This document shows, piece after piece, positions 1 through 8,945 of a DNA stretch of 64,000 nt. Position 1 is the first letter of the stretch. Each line of letters starts with the position of its first letter. The notes under the pieces are model-generated. The model searched no databases and had not been told where the DNA came from. It worked only from the letters and a program-made list of their open reading frames with translations. The DNA comes from Solibacillus ferritrahens (GTDB taxonomy: Bacteria > Bacillota > Bacilli > Bacillales_A > Planococcaceae): positions 23,114 through 87,113 of the forward strand of contig NZ_JAXCLE010000016.1 of NCBI RefSeq assembly GCF_037027585.1, read 5' to 3'. The position numbers and the translations under genes are program-made.

Positions 1-587
1 GCGAGGATGTTGAGATCCCCAAATAAATGGTGAGTCAGCTGTAAATAATGCGGGAAAATCTCACGGATAAAGCCGCCTTGCTCACGTGAGGCAATCCAAG
101 GATTTTGTTGCCATTTACGCGGCCATTCCGGGAAGTATGTATGTAGTTCAATGCGTGTAATATCCCCCATACCAGTTGCAAGCTCTTTTTTAAGCTGATG
201 TACGGCTGCCCCATACATTAATGGGAAGTGCATAGCTGTTTTTACATTTGCGTCATTGGCAACACGTACCATTGTTTCCCCATCTGAAGCATCATGAGCA
301 AGTGGTTTTTCCGATAAAATATGAATTCCCTGCTTCGCGATTTCTTCTGCAAGTGTCGCATGGCTGACAGGGGGCGTCCCGATATACACCCAGTCTGGCT
401 TTAAATTTAGTAATGCTTGCAAATCATTTGTTGTCGGTACATCATATTTCTCTGCCAACTGCGCTGTACGCTCTTCATTCGTGTCAAAAATAGCAGCAAT
501 TTCGTAGTGTTCGTTTTGTAATGCCTGGTTAATAATGCGCTCACCGACAACACCTGTGCCGATAATACCAATTGTTGTTTTTGTCAT
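1..587 (-). CDS. Gfo/Idh/MocA family oxidoreductase (partial, 3' end outside window)
   Basis: A minus-strand reading frame opens at ATG 585-587 and stays open to base 1, so only about 195 N-terminal residues are present. The start MTKTTIGIIGTGVVGERI is a Rossmann nucleotide-binding loop (GTGVVG). It is followed by the family motif SEKPLA, whose Lys-Pro contacts NAD(P) and substrate, and then by HFPLMYGAAV, where the substrate-binding domain begins. The protein should be an NAD(P)-dependent sugar or cyclitol dehydrogenase; the substrate cannot be told. It is divergently oriented to the CoA-disulfide reductase gene, with about 158 bp between the two starts. Confidence 0.85.
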   Translation of the reverse strand, partial: MTKTTIGIIGTGVVGERIINQALQNEHYEIAAIFDTNEERTAQLAEKYDVPTTNDLQALLNLKPDWVYIGTPPVSHATLAEEIAKQGIHILSEKPLAHDASDGETMVRVANDANVKTAMHFPLMYGAAVHQLKKELATGMGDITRIELHTYFPEWPRKWQQNPWIASREQGGFIREIFPHYLQLTHHLFGDLNIL

Positions 588-745
588 TTAGTTTGTGCTC
601 CTTTATCGAATTGCTAAAAATAAGATTTTTCTGATAGTTAGTGTAGCATATTTCAGGAATACATATATAAAGAAACAAGATTAAGGGAATGGTAAAATTT
701 ATATGACACATTAGAAAATAGAAAAGTGAATTGAGGAGCTGAATA

Positions 746-2080
746 ATGATGAAAGTTGTAATTATCGGTGGGGATGCTGCGGGGATGAGTGCGGCGATGG
801 AAATTGTCCGTAACGATAAATCCGCACAAATTGTTGTTTTAGAAAAGGGCGATATTTATTCGTATGGCCAATGTGGGTTGCCTTATGTGATAAACGGAAA
901 AGTACCGAATACAGATGAGCTTATAGCGCGGGATGTCGAGGAATTTCGTTCAAAATACGATATTGATGCGCGAATTTTTCATGAAGTGACGGCGATTGAT
1001 ACAAAACTACAAACAGTGAGTGGGCATGATGTAAATAGTAAGGAGCCTTTTGAATTTGCATATGATAAATTGCTGATTGCAACAGGTGCTGCGCCGAAAA
1101 TGCCTCCATTGGAAAATGCTGATTTACAGGGCATTCATATGATTAAAACGATTCCTCAAATGAATGCACTGATGGAACAATTACCGAATGTGAAGCATGT
1201 TACAGTCGTAGGTGGCGGCTATATAGGATTGGAAGTTGTTGAAACGGTTCGTGAGCGCGGTCTGGATGTTCGTCTGATCCATCAAGGGAGTCAGTTAATG
1301 TCGATTTTAGATCCAGAGCTTTCAACAATCATTTATGAAGAGGCGATTTCACATGGAGTGGAAGTATTACTGAATGAAGAGACAATTGGTTTTGAAGGGA
1401 AACAATGTGTCGAGGCAATCCGTACAAAAACAGGAACATACCCTACAGAACTTGTCATTGTTGCGACCGGTGTAAGTCCCAATACACAATTTGCAAAAGA
1501 GTTTGCAAAGCTTGGAAATGGGGCGCTCATCGTTAATGAAAAAATGGAAACATCTATTGCCAATGTATATGCAGCGGGAGATTGTGCGTCACATTTCAAC
1601 CGGCTTAAGCAGCACGATGACTACTTGCCACTCGGTACTACAGCGAATAAGCAGGGACGAATCGCTGGTTTGAATATTGCCGGTTTTAATCATAAATTTA
1701 GTGGAATTGTAGGCACATCCATACTGAAGTTTTTTGATTTACAAATAGGGATGACGGGATTATCCAATGCAGACGCGGATAAGCTACATGCGTTGGTTGA
1801 GGCATATGTAATGGAAGTGAACGATATTGCTAGCTATTATCCTCATGCAAGTAAGATGAAACTGCGCATGCTAGTCGAACAACAAAGCCGCAAGCTTGTA
1901 GGATTGCAAATTGTAGGAAAGCACGGGGTCGATAAACGAATTGATGTGTTCGCAACAGCGCTTTACAATGAAATGACCTTTGAAGAATTATTGGACTTAG
2001 ACTTAGCGTATGCCCCACCATTCAGCGGTGTTTGGGATGCGCTCATGCAGGCACCGAAGCGCTACGGAAAAAAGGGTTAA
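746..2080 (+). CDS. cdr: CoA-disulfide reductase / FAD-dependent pyridine nucleotide-disulfide oxidoreductase
   Basis: This 444-residue flavoprotein begins with an FAD Rossmann loop, GGDAAGMSAA (residues 8-17). The single redox Cys43 sits in YGQCGLPY, the arrangement of CoA-disulfide reductase and NADH oxidase, which lack the CxxxxC pair of glutathione reductase. A second dinucleotide loop, VVGGGYIGLE, lies near residue 155. The C-terminal dimerisation domain ends with YAPPFSGVWD, typical of the family. There is no fused rhodanese domain. The likely role is NAD(P)H-dependent reduction of CoA disulfide in the cytosol, but NADH oxidase or polysulfide activity is possible. GAGGAG at 733-738 sets the start, and the gene ends in a strong terminator. 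Confidence 0.8.
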   Translation: MMKVVIIGGDAAGMSAAMEIVRNDKSAQIVVLEKGDIYSYGQCGLPYVINGKVPNTDELIARDVEEFRSKYDIDARIFHEVTAIDTKLQTVSGHDVNSKEPFEFAYDKLLIATGAAPKMPPLENADLQGIHMIKTIPQMNALMEQLPNVKHVTVVGGGYIGLEVVETVRERGLDVRLIHQGSQLMSILDPELSTIIYEEAISHGVEVLLNEETIGFEGKQCVEAIRTKTGTYPTELVIVATGVSPNTQFAKEFAKLGNGALIVNEKMETSIANVYAAGDCASHFNRLKQHDDYLPLGTTANKQGRIAGLNIAGFNHKFSGIVGTSILKFFDLQIGMTGLSNADADKLHALVEAYVMEVNDIASYYPHASKMKLRMLVEQQSRKLVGLQIVGKHGVDKRIDVFATALYNEMTFEELLDLDLAYAPPFSGVWDALMQAPKRYGKKG

Positions 2081-2088
2081 AAACGTCG

Positions 2089-2130
2089 CAAGCTCCAGCT
2101 ATTATTGGGAAATAGCTGGAGCTTGTTTTG
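2089..2130 (+). terminator. Rho-independent terminator of cdr
   Basis: A perfect 15-bp stem (2089-2103 with 2111-2125) encloses a 7-nt loop and runs into a T-rich tract, 9 bp after the cdr stop codon. Confidence 0.9.
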
Positions 2131-2274
2131 TGTTTAAAAGAGGTGTTAGTCAAATTTTGTTCAAATGAATTATCAATAGATAAACGTTCGACCATGCTGG
2201 CAGCTATGTTTGATCTGCAAGGTGGAATCATGGAGAAGGCTATCTACTTTGCTTTGAACTTATACATACTATAG
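2131..2274 (+). pseudogene. Possible short gene remnant between cdr and tlp
   Basis: One frame across this stretch reads as plausible protein for about 45 codons and ends at TAG 2272-2274; it contains LSIDKRSTMLAAMFDLQGG and then EKAIYFALNL. No ATG with a Shine-Dalgarno site precedes it, and the upstream boundary is the cdr terminator. The mix of charged and hydrophobic residues looks like coding sequence rather than random AT-rich DNA. I do not recognise the family. It may be the end of a decayed gene or chance. The following stretch (2275-2529) is AT-rich; I see only the tlp promoter region and ribosome binding site there. Confidence 0.3.
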
Positions 2275-2529
2275 CGCAAGTTTATGGAGAAAATGTCATT
2301 TTAATAAAGTTGTAAAAAATATGTAAAGTAGCCAATTGCTTATGAAAACCCATAGTAGCAAGCGTTTCTAAGGGTTTCTTTATATATTTTTATTATTTTA
2401 TATTGTTTTTATAACAATAATGTGACATGTATGACGAATATATATACGAATTTATTTCGAAAAATCACTTTGCATAAAAAAATCAAAGAAAAACAAACTA
2501 ACTTCAATTAGGAATAAGGAGGAATAAGC

Positions 2530-2772
2530 ATGAAAAATGATAGACATGAAGTATTTAATAAAAAATCCAAAAATGCGCTAAGTTTAGGGAAGATGATTGA
2601 AAATACGAAAGAAAATATTCAAGAGGCGGAAATTAGTAAAGAATTCGCATTTCCTGAAGAACTGGAAAATTTAGAGGAAAAAAATGCGCGACGTAAAACG
2701 GCCATTGCACAAATGGAAGAACAAATAAGAGAAGAAAAAGCCTTTCAAGCTAGAAAAAATTATTATAAATAA
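2530..2772 (+). CDS. tlp: Tlp-like small acid-soluble spore protein
   Basis: An 80-residue, strongly charged, probably helical protein with no membrane segment. The central part, KMIENTKENIQEAE followed by EEKNARRKTAIAQMEEQI, matches the layout I know for Bacillus Tlp (an N-T-x-E-N-I-x-E-A-E helix, then K-N-x-R-R-x-x-A-I). Tlp is a minor small acid-soluble protein made in the forespore. The first 20 residues are less conserved, so a divergent member is likely. GGAGGAATAAGC gives a good ribosome binding site. The gene is monocistronic, between two terminators. It is the clearest sporulation marker in the window. Confidence 0.65.
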   Translation: MKNDRHEVFNKKSKNALSLGKMIENTKENIQEAEISKEFAFPEELENLEEKNARRKTAIAQMEEQIREEKAFQARKNYYK

Positions 2773-2782
2773 TGCTTCAGTC

Positions 2783-2817
2783 AAAACGTTAATCTTAATG
2801 GGATTAACGTTTTTTTA
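2783..2817 (+). terminator. Terminator after tlp
   Basis: A 12-bp stem (2783-2794 with 2802-2813, centred on AACGTTAATC/GATTAACGTT) is followed by a T tract. Confidence 0.85.
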
Positions 2818-2979
2818 TTTAGTAAAAAGGCAGAATTTCAACTTTATGAATTTTTTATTGTGAGATATTCATTTTAACAATAAAACTCTCATACAGTGTT
2901 CTTGTGAGAGTGCTCATATTTTTCGTGCAATAGCAAAATAAAGTGGTTATCTATACTGAAAACTTGAAGGGAGGTTCTC

Positions 2980-5571
2980 ATGAATTTATCTGACTTTTAC
3001 CGTAATTCCGTACAGGAAGTTATGAAGAAGCTGGACGTAACACCATATGGACTGACAGACTACGAAGTGCGTTCTCGACATAAAAAATATGGCTATAATG
3101 AACTGAAAGAAGGTAAACAAAAGAATATCTTTCAAGTTCTGCTAGAGCAGTTTCAGGATTTTTTGGTCATTATCTTAATTGCTGCTGCCATTATTTCTAT
3201 GTTTCTTGGTGATGTAGATAGCTCCATTGTTATTCTAATCGTACTTGTTTTAAATGCCGTACTGGGGACTGTTCAGCATGTAAGAGCGGAAAAATCGCTA
3301 AACAGTCTAAAGGAAATGGCGGCACCCGTTTCTAAAGTCATCCGTGAAGGAGAAGTAATTGAAATACCGTCAAGAAATGTTATTGTCGGTGACCTGCTCG
3401 TTTTGGAAGCTGGCGATTATATTAGTGCCGATGGTAGAGTAATTGAAAGCTATAGTTTGCAAATAAACGAAAGTTCGTTAACCGGTGAATCATTAGCCAT
3501 TGATAAAATAGCGAACACAATCCATGAAAAAGAGCTTGCCATTGGCGATAAGAGGAACATGGTTTTCTCCGGGAGCTTTGTAACGAATGGTCGTGGAAAA
3601 GCTGTCGTTACTTCAATTGGAATGAATACAGAGATCGGTAAAATTGCCACTCTTTTGGACAATGCACAGGAGAAAAAAACACCATTGCAAGTGAGCTTGG
3701 ATCGTTTTGGGAAGCGTCTTGCACTTGGCATTATTATTATTTGTTTAATTATATTCGGACTTGATCTAATTCGAGGGCGGGAGTTAATTGATTCCTTTAT
3801 GTTCGCCGTTTCGTTGGCGGTTGCAGCGATTCCGGAAGCACTCAGCTCGATTGTGACGATCGTTCTGGCAGTGGGAACCACAAATATGGCGAAGGAAAAT
3901 GCCATTATTCGTAAGCTGCATGCAGTAGAAAGTTTGGGGAGTGTATCGATTATCTGTTCCGATAAGACAGGGACACTTACGCAAAATAAAATGACGGTGC
4001 AAGAGGTCTATACAGGCGATCAAGTTCTGCCATTTAACGAGCTACAGCTAGTTAATCCAAATCACAAAAAATTGCTCGAATTGGCCATGCTCTGCAATAA
4101 TTCCGTTGTATTGAAGGATAAGGAAATCGGGGATCCAACGGAATTGGCCCTCGTGAAGTTAGGACGTGAATATGACTTGAATGAACATATTGTACGTGGC
4201 CTTCATCAACGCGTTGGTGAATTACCTTTTGATTCGACTCGTAAGGTAATGAGTACAGTTCACCGCATGGGAAATCGTTCCGTCATGATTACAAAAGGTG
4301 CAGTTGATGTACTTCTGCCGCGTATTAGCCGCATTCATTCAAGTAATGGTGGGTCTAACATAACGACGCAGCAAGTAGAAAAAATCAATCACGTAAATGA
4401 AACCTTCTCAAATGCTGGGTTAAGAGTAATGGCGATTACGTATAAAGATTTATTTTCTCCTACCTTAACTGAAAAAGAGGAGCATAACTTAACTTTTGTT
4501 GGATTAATCGCGATGATGGATCCACCACGCGAAGAATCGGCACAAGCAGTGGCAGATTGTATTAAAGCGGGAATCAAGCCGGTCATGATTACAGGAGATC
4601 ATAAAATTACTGCGATGGCGATTGCAAAGAAACTTGGCATTTTAAAAAATCCGAATGAAGCTATTGAAGGTAAAGAAATCGAAAAGCTTTCAGATAGGGA
4701 ATTGAAGGCAAAGGTAGAAAAAATCTCAGTTTATGCACGTGTCTCACCGGAACATAAAATACGGATTGTGAAGGCATGGCAAGACAAAGGACATGTAGTC
4801 GCCATGACGGGGGATGGTGTAAATGATGCCCCAGCGCTGAAACAGGCCGAAATTGGTGTAGCAATGGGCACAGGGACAGAAGTTGCAAAGGATGCTTCCT
4901 CAATGATTTTAACCGATGATAACTTTTTGACGATCGTCAAATCGATTTCGAATGGTCGAAGCATTTACGCCAATATTAGTAACGCTATTAAATTCTTATT
5001 ATCTGGAAACGCGGGTGCAATTATTGTCGTTTTATATGCAACGCTTTTTGCATTGCCTGCACCGTTTCTACCGATTCATCTATTATTTATAAATTTATTA
5101 ACGGATAGTTTGCCAGCAATTGCGATTGGGCTAGAGCCGCATAATAAAAAGCTTATGAAAGAAAAGCCCCGTAACATAAATGAGCCGTTGTTAAATAAGA
5201 AGTTTGTTTCCCAAGTAGGGTTTGAGGGAGCGATTATTGCGGCAGTCACAATTATCGCCTTCCAAATTGGGTTATCGACAGGTGATACTGCAGTAGCTAC
5301 AACGATGGCATTTGCGACGCTCTGTTTATCAAGACTGATACATGGCTTTAATTGCCGCTCCGAGGAATCAATTTTTAAACTGGGACTCTTCTCGAATTTA
5401 GCCGTGTGGATTGCATTTTTATTAGGATTTTCGATACTGAACTTTGTGCTAATTTCTGGATTATTTGAAGTAGCGCGATTGAACAACTTCCAATATTTAG
5501 TTATTTATAGTTTATCATTAGTTCCACTAATTATCATTCAGCTTCATAAACTATTTTTCAAAGCGAGTTAA
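2980..5571 (+). CDS. Calcium-translocating P-type ATPase (SERCA/PMCA-like)
   Basis: An 863-residue P2-type ATPase of the usual length. It has an N-terminal cation-ATPase domain, TGES of the actuator domain near residue 168, the phosphorylated Asp in DKTGTLTQNK near 328, MTGD of the hinge, and TGDGVNDAPAL near 611. The M4 site reads AAIPEAL (classical PEGL with Ala for Gly). M6 carries FINLLTDSLPA, giving the Asn and Asp of the Ca2+ site. Several membrane helices follow. It should pump Ca2+ out of the cell using ATP and resembles B. subtilis YloB, which is expressed in sporulation. GGGAGGT precedes the ATG. It stands alone, with a terminator just after it. Confidence 0.88.
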   Translation: MNLSDFYRNSVQEVMKKLDVTPYGLTDYEVRSRHKKYGYNELKEGKQKNIFQVLLEQFQDFLVIILIAAAIISMFLGDVDSSIVILIVLVLNAVLGTVQHVRAEKSLNSLKEMAAPVSKVIREGEVIEIPSRNVIVGDLLVLEAGDYISADGRVIESYSLQINESSLTGESLAIDKIANTIHEKELAIGDKRNMVFSGSFVTNGRGKAVVTSIGMNTEIGKIATLLDNAQEKKTPLQVSLDRFGKRLALGIIIICLIIFGLDLIRGRELIDSFMFAVSLAVAAIPEALSSIVTIVLAVGTTNMAKENAIIRKLHAVESLGSVSIICSDKTGTLTQNKMTVQEVYTGDQVLPFNELQLVNPNHKKLLELAMLCNNSVVLKDKEIGDPTELALVKLGREYDLNEHIVRGLHQRVGELPFDSTRKVMSTVHRMGNRSVMITKGAVDVLLPRISRIHSSNGGSNITTQQVEKINHVNETFSNAGLRVMAITYKDLFSPTLTEKEEHNLTFVGLIAMMDPPREESAQAVADCIKAGIKPVMITGDHKITAMAIAKKLGILKNPNEAIEGKEIEKLSDRELKAKVEKISVYARVSPEHKIRIVKAWQDKGHVVAMTGDGVNDAPALKQAEIGVAMGTGTEVAKDASSMILTDDNFLTIVKSISNGRSIYANISNAIKFLLSGNAGAIIVVLYATLFALPAPFLPIHLLFINLLTDSLPAIAIGLEPHNKKLMKEKPRNINEPLLNKKFVSQVGFEGAIIAAVTIIAFQIGLSTGDTAVATTMAFATLCLSRLIHGFNCRSEESIFKLGLFSNLAVWIAFLLGFSILNFVLISGLFEVARLNNFQYLVIYSLSLVPLIIIQLHKLFFKAS

Positions 5572-5590
5572 AGAGAGCTGCTTGAATATA

Positions 5591-5626
5591 AAGCGCATGC
5601 ATGAACTAAATTGCATGCGCTTTTCG
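5591..5626 (+). terminator. Terminator after the Ca2+ ATPase
   Basis: An 11-bp perfect stem, AAGCGCATGCA (5591-5601) with TGCATGCGCTT (5612-5622), followed by TTTTC. Confidence 0.85.
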
Positions 5627-5743
5627 ATTAAATGCTACGCGAGATGGCAACTTTTTTAGGCTTTTAACATAACAATAAAGTTAACAAGGTTATGGAAGGG
5701 TGACGTCATAAGTACAACAGTTAAGCATTTCTTCGGTCAGGCA

Positions 5744-6814
5744 ATGACAGGGCAGGGCATAAAAAATATATACAAGGATTTAATGAATGAGGCACAAGCG
5801 GTGTATTTACTAAAGGGTGCGCACGGCTTCAAAGTTTCCGAGCTGCTCAAGAACATCGGTGACTACTATGTTAAAAAGGGCGCTAATATCGAGTATTTCC
5901 ATGATCCGTTATTTGAGGACACAGTTGAAGGCATTTTTATTCAAGCACCACATCGGATTTTAATTCTTCAGGCAACCAATCCTTCTATAGAGCCTACTGT
6001 TCTTGGTGGACGGGATCATGTCATTTCCCTTTATGACTGTGTGGATGAAGAACAGCTTTCAGCGAGTGAGGCATTATTCTCTTTAAATGAAAAAAAACAG
6101 ACCTACTATAATCACTGCTTTGCTGCTCTTTCCAAGGCAATTCATATTCATGATGACTGGGAAGTTGAAACGAGGAAGTATATGAATTGGAGCGGATTGA
6201 ATCAGCAATTTGCCTATTTGACGAATCAATTATTCGGTGAGACGAAATTGGATAAATCCAGTCAGCTGTCCCACCGGCTACTCGGAACGTTAACACCGGC
6301 AGGAGCACGTGATACCGTTCCAAGTATTACGCAAAACCTGGAAAAGAGATTATTCATCAAAGGGTATCCAGGGACAGGGAAATCCTCGATGATGAAGCGA
6401 TTAGCAAAAGAAGCGCAGAGTCGTGGATATGATGTGCAGCTCGTATGGTGTGGGTTGGATTCTAATTCAATTGATATGGTCATTTTGCCTGAATTAAAGT
6501 TCTGTATTTTTGATAGTACTGAGCCACATGTCTATTTCCCGGATGAGAATCGTCCTGGAGATGAAATTTTCGACATTGCCAAGCACTGCCATCCAACAGA
6601 AGTAGAGATAAAGAACATTGATAGGCTTGTTGCACAATATAAAGCGACCATGCTGGAAGCGAAGCATTTTTCAAAGCTATATGCAGATGAAGAGCGGAAA
6701 GTCCGTGAAGCAGTGGATGTAGCTCTAAACGAGGATGAATTCAATAAACGGACAGTCCCGTTATTTGATCTCGTGGAAGAGTTTAAAGACCATATAAATG
6801 AACAACGCATATGA
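5744..6814 (+). CDS. P-loop ATPase of the PRK06851 type (tandem ATPase domains)
   Basis: A cytosolic protein of about 356 residues. The second half has a Walker A loop, KGYPGTGKSSMMKRL, near residue 208. The first half has a related strand-loop-helix, VYLLKGAHGFKVSELL, in which the GKS core is lost, so only the C-terminal site should bind ATP. I recall this two-lobed ATPase as widespread and uncharacterised in Bacillales. The first ATG (5744) has no convincing ribosome binding site. The frame is open upstream, and an ATA at 5708 sits 7 nt after GGAAGGG and would add STTVKHFFGQA, the usual N-terminus of the family as I remember it. The true start may therefore be 5708. The cupin gene follows 30 nt later. 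Confidence 0.65.
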   Translation: MTGQGIKNIYKDLMNEAQAVYLLKGAHGFKVSELLKNIGDYYVKKGANIEYFHDPLFEDTVEGIFIQAPHRILILQATNPSIEPTVLGGRDHVISLYDCVDEEQLSASEALFSLNEKKQTYYNHCFAALSKAIHIHDDWEVETRKYMNWSGLNQQFAYLTNQLFGETKLDKSSQLSHRLLGTLTPAGARDTVPSITQNLEKRLFIKGYPGTGKSSMMKRLAKEAQSRGYDVQLVWCGLDSNSIDMVILPELKFCIFDSTEPHVYFPDENRPGDEIFDIAKHCHPTEVEIKNIDRLVAQYKATMLEAKHFSKLYADEERKVREAVDVALNEDEFNKRTVPLFDLVEEFKDHINEQRI

Positions 6815-6844
6815 TAATAGATGAATTATGAAAGGAATGATCAA

Positions 6845-7411
6845 ATGTATTATCCTTATGGGTACCAATTTCAGCAATACCATTATCCTACGCATATACC
6901 GGTCAACCCATATGGGGGTACGCCAGGCAACGTAAATTATCCAATGTGGGTAAATACTACAGCCCCATATTGGCAAGGCGACTCCTCAAGTCATCAGGGA
7001 GTGATTTTAAAGGACTATGGAAAAAATCCGTTTGTCATCAATATTGAGGAAGCGGCGAGACAGAACCAGACGTATCGTACCGCTCTTTGGACAGGAAATC
7101 ATCTACAGCTTACTTTAATGAGCATAAATCCTGGTGAGGATGTTGGGCTAGAGGTGCATCCACATGTGGACCAGTTCATTCGAATTGAGCAGGGCCAGGG
7201 GATTACCCAAATGGGGAAAACAAAAGATAACCTGAATTTTAATAGAATGGTATTTGATGGTTCTGCTATTTTTGTGCCTGCCGGAACATGGCATAATGTT
7301 ACGAATACAGGGCAGACACCATTAAAGCTTTATACAATTTATGCACCACCAAACCATCCATTTGGTACGGTTGAACCTACTAAAGCGAGCCATGAAGAAC
7401 ATAGGAAATAG
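6845..7411 (+). CDS. Cupin-domain protein with Tyr/Pro-rich N-terminus
   Basis: 188 residues from ATG 6845, chosen because AAAGGA lies 8 nt upstream; the earlier in-frame ATG at 6821 has no ribosome binding site. The first 50 residues are rich in Tyr, Pro, Gln and Asn (YYPYGYQFQQYHYP), reminiscent of spore-coat or surface proteins. Residues about 70-175 form a cupin barrel, with metal ligands probably in GLEVHPHVDQFIRIEQG and the second His in PAGTWHNVTN. The ligand or reaction is unknown. It may share a transcript with the ATPase upstream. Confidence 0.7.
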   Translation: MYYPYGYQFQQYHYPTHIPVNPYGGTPGNVNYPMWVNTTAPYWQGDSSSHQGVILKDYGKNPFVINIEEAARQNQTYRTALWTGNHLQLTLMSINPGEDVGLEVHPHVDQFIRIEQGQGITQMGKTKDNLNFNRMVFDGSAIFVPAGTWHNVTNTGQTPLKLYTIYAPPNHPFGTVEPTKASHEEHRK

Positions 7412-7416
7412 AATTG

Positions 7417-7454
7417 AAAAGTAAAGAGCGACTGGATGACCGGTTACTTTTTTT
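7417..7454 (+). terminator. Weak terminator after the cupin gene
   Basis: An imperfect hairpin (AGTAA/TTACT outside, ACTGG/CCGGT inside) followed by seven T residues just after the stop codon. Confidence 0.5.
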
Positions 7455-7533
7455 GAAGAAAAAACAATTTTATGACAAGTATTAATATATTTTTGGAGAT
7501 TTATATTTTAAAATATCAAAACTCAACAATATT

Positions 7534-7680
7534 GATACTCTCACTCACACCCTAGTAATAACAAGGTATTGGAAGGTGATTACTAGGTTCAAAAGTGGGA
7601 GGGTTTTCTTGTGATTTAGGGCTATGTGAGGGTGTCGATCGCTAAATCCTTTGGTAAAAAGGGGTTTAGCGATTTTTTAT
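7534..7680 (+). ncRNA. Unassigned structured RNA with intrinsic terminator
   Basis: The strand folds compactly. An 11-bp closing stem (7534-7544 with 7626-7636, some G-U pairs) encloses a perfect 9-bp stem, CCTAGTAAT (7551-7559) with ATTACTAGG (7579-7587). A weaker third hairpin near 7588-7613 also lies inside. One base after the closing stem comes a 12-13 bp terminator stem (7638-7650 with 7661-7673) and a T tract. No gene starts within 280 bp downstream, so it looks like a stand-alone small RNA or a leader whose terminated product dominates. It does not match the riboswitch classes I can recall. From 7681 to 7963 I see only AT-rich sequence before the lysR ribosome binding site. Confidence 0.55.
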
Positions 7681-7963
7681 TTCTCCTTCTGCACTTTTAA
7701 AGCTTCATTTCAGCCTGATACTTCTCACGATTTTCATCATATCAACCGATTAAGTACGAAAGCGAATTTAAATGGATAATATAAGATATTTTTATAAAAA
7801 TAATGATGGATTTAGAATAGGAAGTGTGTAAGGTTAAAGTGAATTAAACTATTATTTTAACTATAAATTGTGATTTTGGAGACCTTAATAAATAAAAATA
7901 AAGAAATAAAGAAGGATAAGGCATTAAAGTATAACTCAATCTTACAATTGAAAGGAGTTCGAC

Positions 7964-8839
7964 ATGGAAATTAGAGATTTACATAATTTTATTCAAGTAG
8001 TAGATCATGATAGCTTTACCAAAGCGGCTGAGGAAATGTATGTTACGCAATCTTCTTTAAGTAAAAGTATTAAACGCTTAGAAAAACAATTGACTTCCGA
8101 ACTGCTCGACAGAAAATCCAAAAAAGTAAAGTTAACAGATATAGGAATGTTAGTTTACCAACAAGGAAAAGAGATTCTTTATGCGATTGATGATTTACAG
8201 TTGCTTATCAAAAAGAGTAAAAATATAGAGGTGGGGCGTTTGAAATTAGGTATGCCCCCTTTAATTGGGACTTTATTTTTTCCAGAAATAGCAGAAACGT
8301 TCAATGATAAGTTCCCAAACATAAAAATTGAATTATTCGAACGTGGAGCAAAAAAGCTCGAAGAAATAGTTTTAGATGGAAAGGTAGAAATAGCATTAGT
8401 CGTCTCTCCATACTTTAAAAATAACATGTATGATATATACCCTTTTATTGAAGATGAGTTCTTTGTTTTTTTACATAAAGATCATGTACTAGCATCTAAA
8501 GCAGAAATTTCAATTAACGAATTAAGAGATGAAAAATTTATTATTTTCACGGAAGAATTTACTTTACATGACTACGTTATTAATGCATGTAAAGAAGCAG
8601 GTTTTTCACCAGAAGTTGTATATAAAAGTTCTCAATGGGATTTAATTTTAGAGTTAACAGTCTCTAGTAATGGTGTTACATTACTTCCGAGGTCAATCTA
8701 TAAAAAGAATCTTAATCCTAATATAAAGTTAATAAAAATTAAAGGCGAACCTTTGTTATGGAAGCTTTCCTTCATAACGTTAAAAGATTCATACAAATCG
8801 TTTGTATTAGAAAAATTTATTAGTTTAATAAAAAAATAA
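7964..8839 (+). CDS. LysR family transcriptional regulator
   Basis: 291 residues. The N-terminal winged helix-turn-helix (residues 1-60) shows the LysR pattern: FIQVVDHDSFTKAAEEMYVTQ, then SSLSKSIKRLEKQLTSELLDR. The C-terminal effector domain (about 90-290) begins LKLGMPPLIGTLFFPEIAETF. The ribosome binding site is AAAGGAG, 7 nt before ATG. It lies 106 bp upstream of, and on the same strand as, the CitMHS-AtuA-CoA-transferase genes, so it probably activates that cluster in response to its substrate. Codon use is more AT-rich than in neighbouring genes. The inducer is unknown. Confidence 0.85.
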   Translation: MEIRDLHNFIQVVDHDSFTKAAEEMYVTQSSLSKSIKRLEKQLTSELLDRKSKKVKLTDIGMLVYQQGKEILYAIDDLQLLIKKSKNIEVGRLKLGMPPLIGTLFFPEIAETFNDKFPNIKIELFERGAKKLEEIVLDGKVEIALVVSPYFKNNMYDIYPFIEDEFFVFLHKDHVLASKAEISINELRDEKFIIFTEEFTLHDYVINACKEAGFSPEVVYKSSQWDLILELTVSSNGVTLLPRSIYKKNLNPNIKLIKIKGEPLLWKLSFITLKDSYKSFVLEKFISLIKK

Positions 8840-8945
8840 TTTAATATTCCTGTTAGGAATGATTAATATTCCTATTATTCCTTTTACTAACAATATCGTT
8901 TGTAATAGAATTTTCTGTATACAAAACAGAAAAAGGAGGGGTTTT

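Noticed and set aside
7534..7680. Assigning the 7.5-kb RNA to a known riboswitch (SAM, purine, TPP, preQ1, c-di-GMP, glycine, guanidine)
   Set aside because: None of the conserved core sequences of these classes is present, so it is left unassigned.
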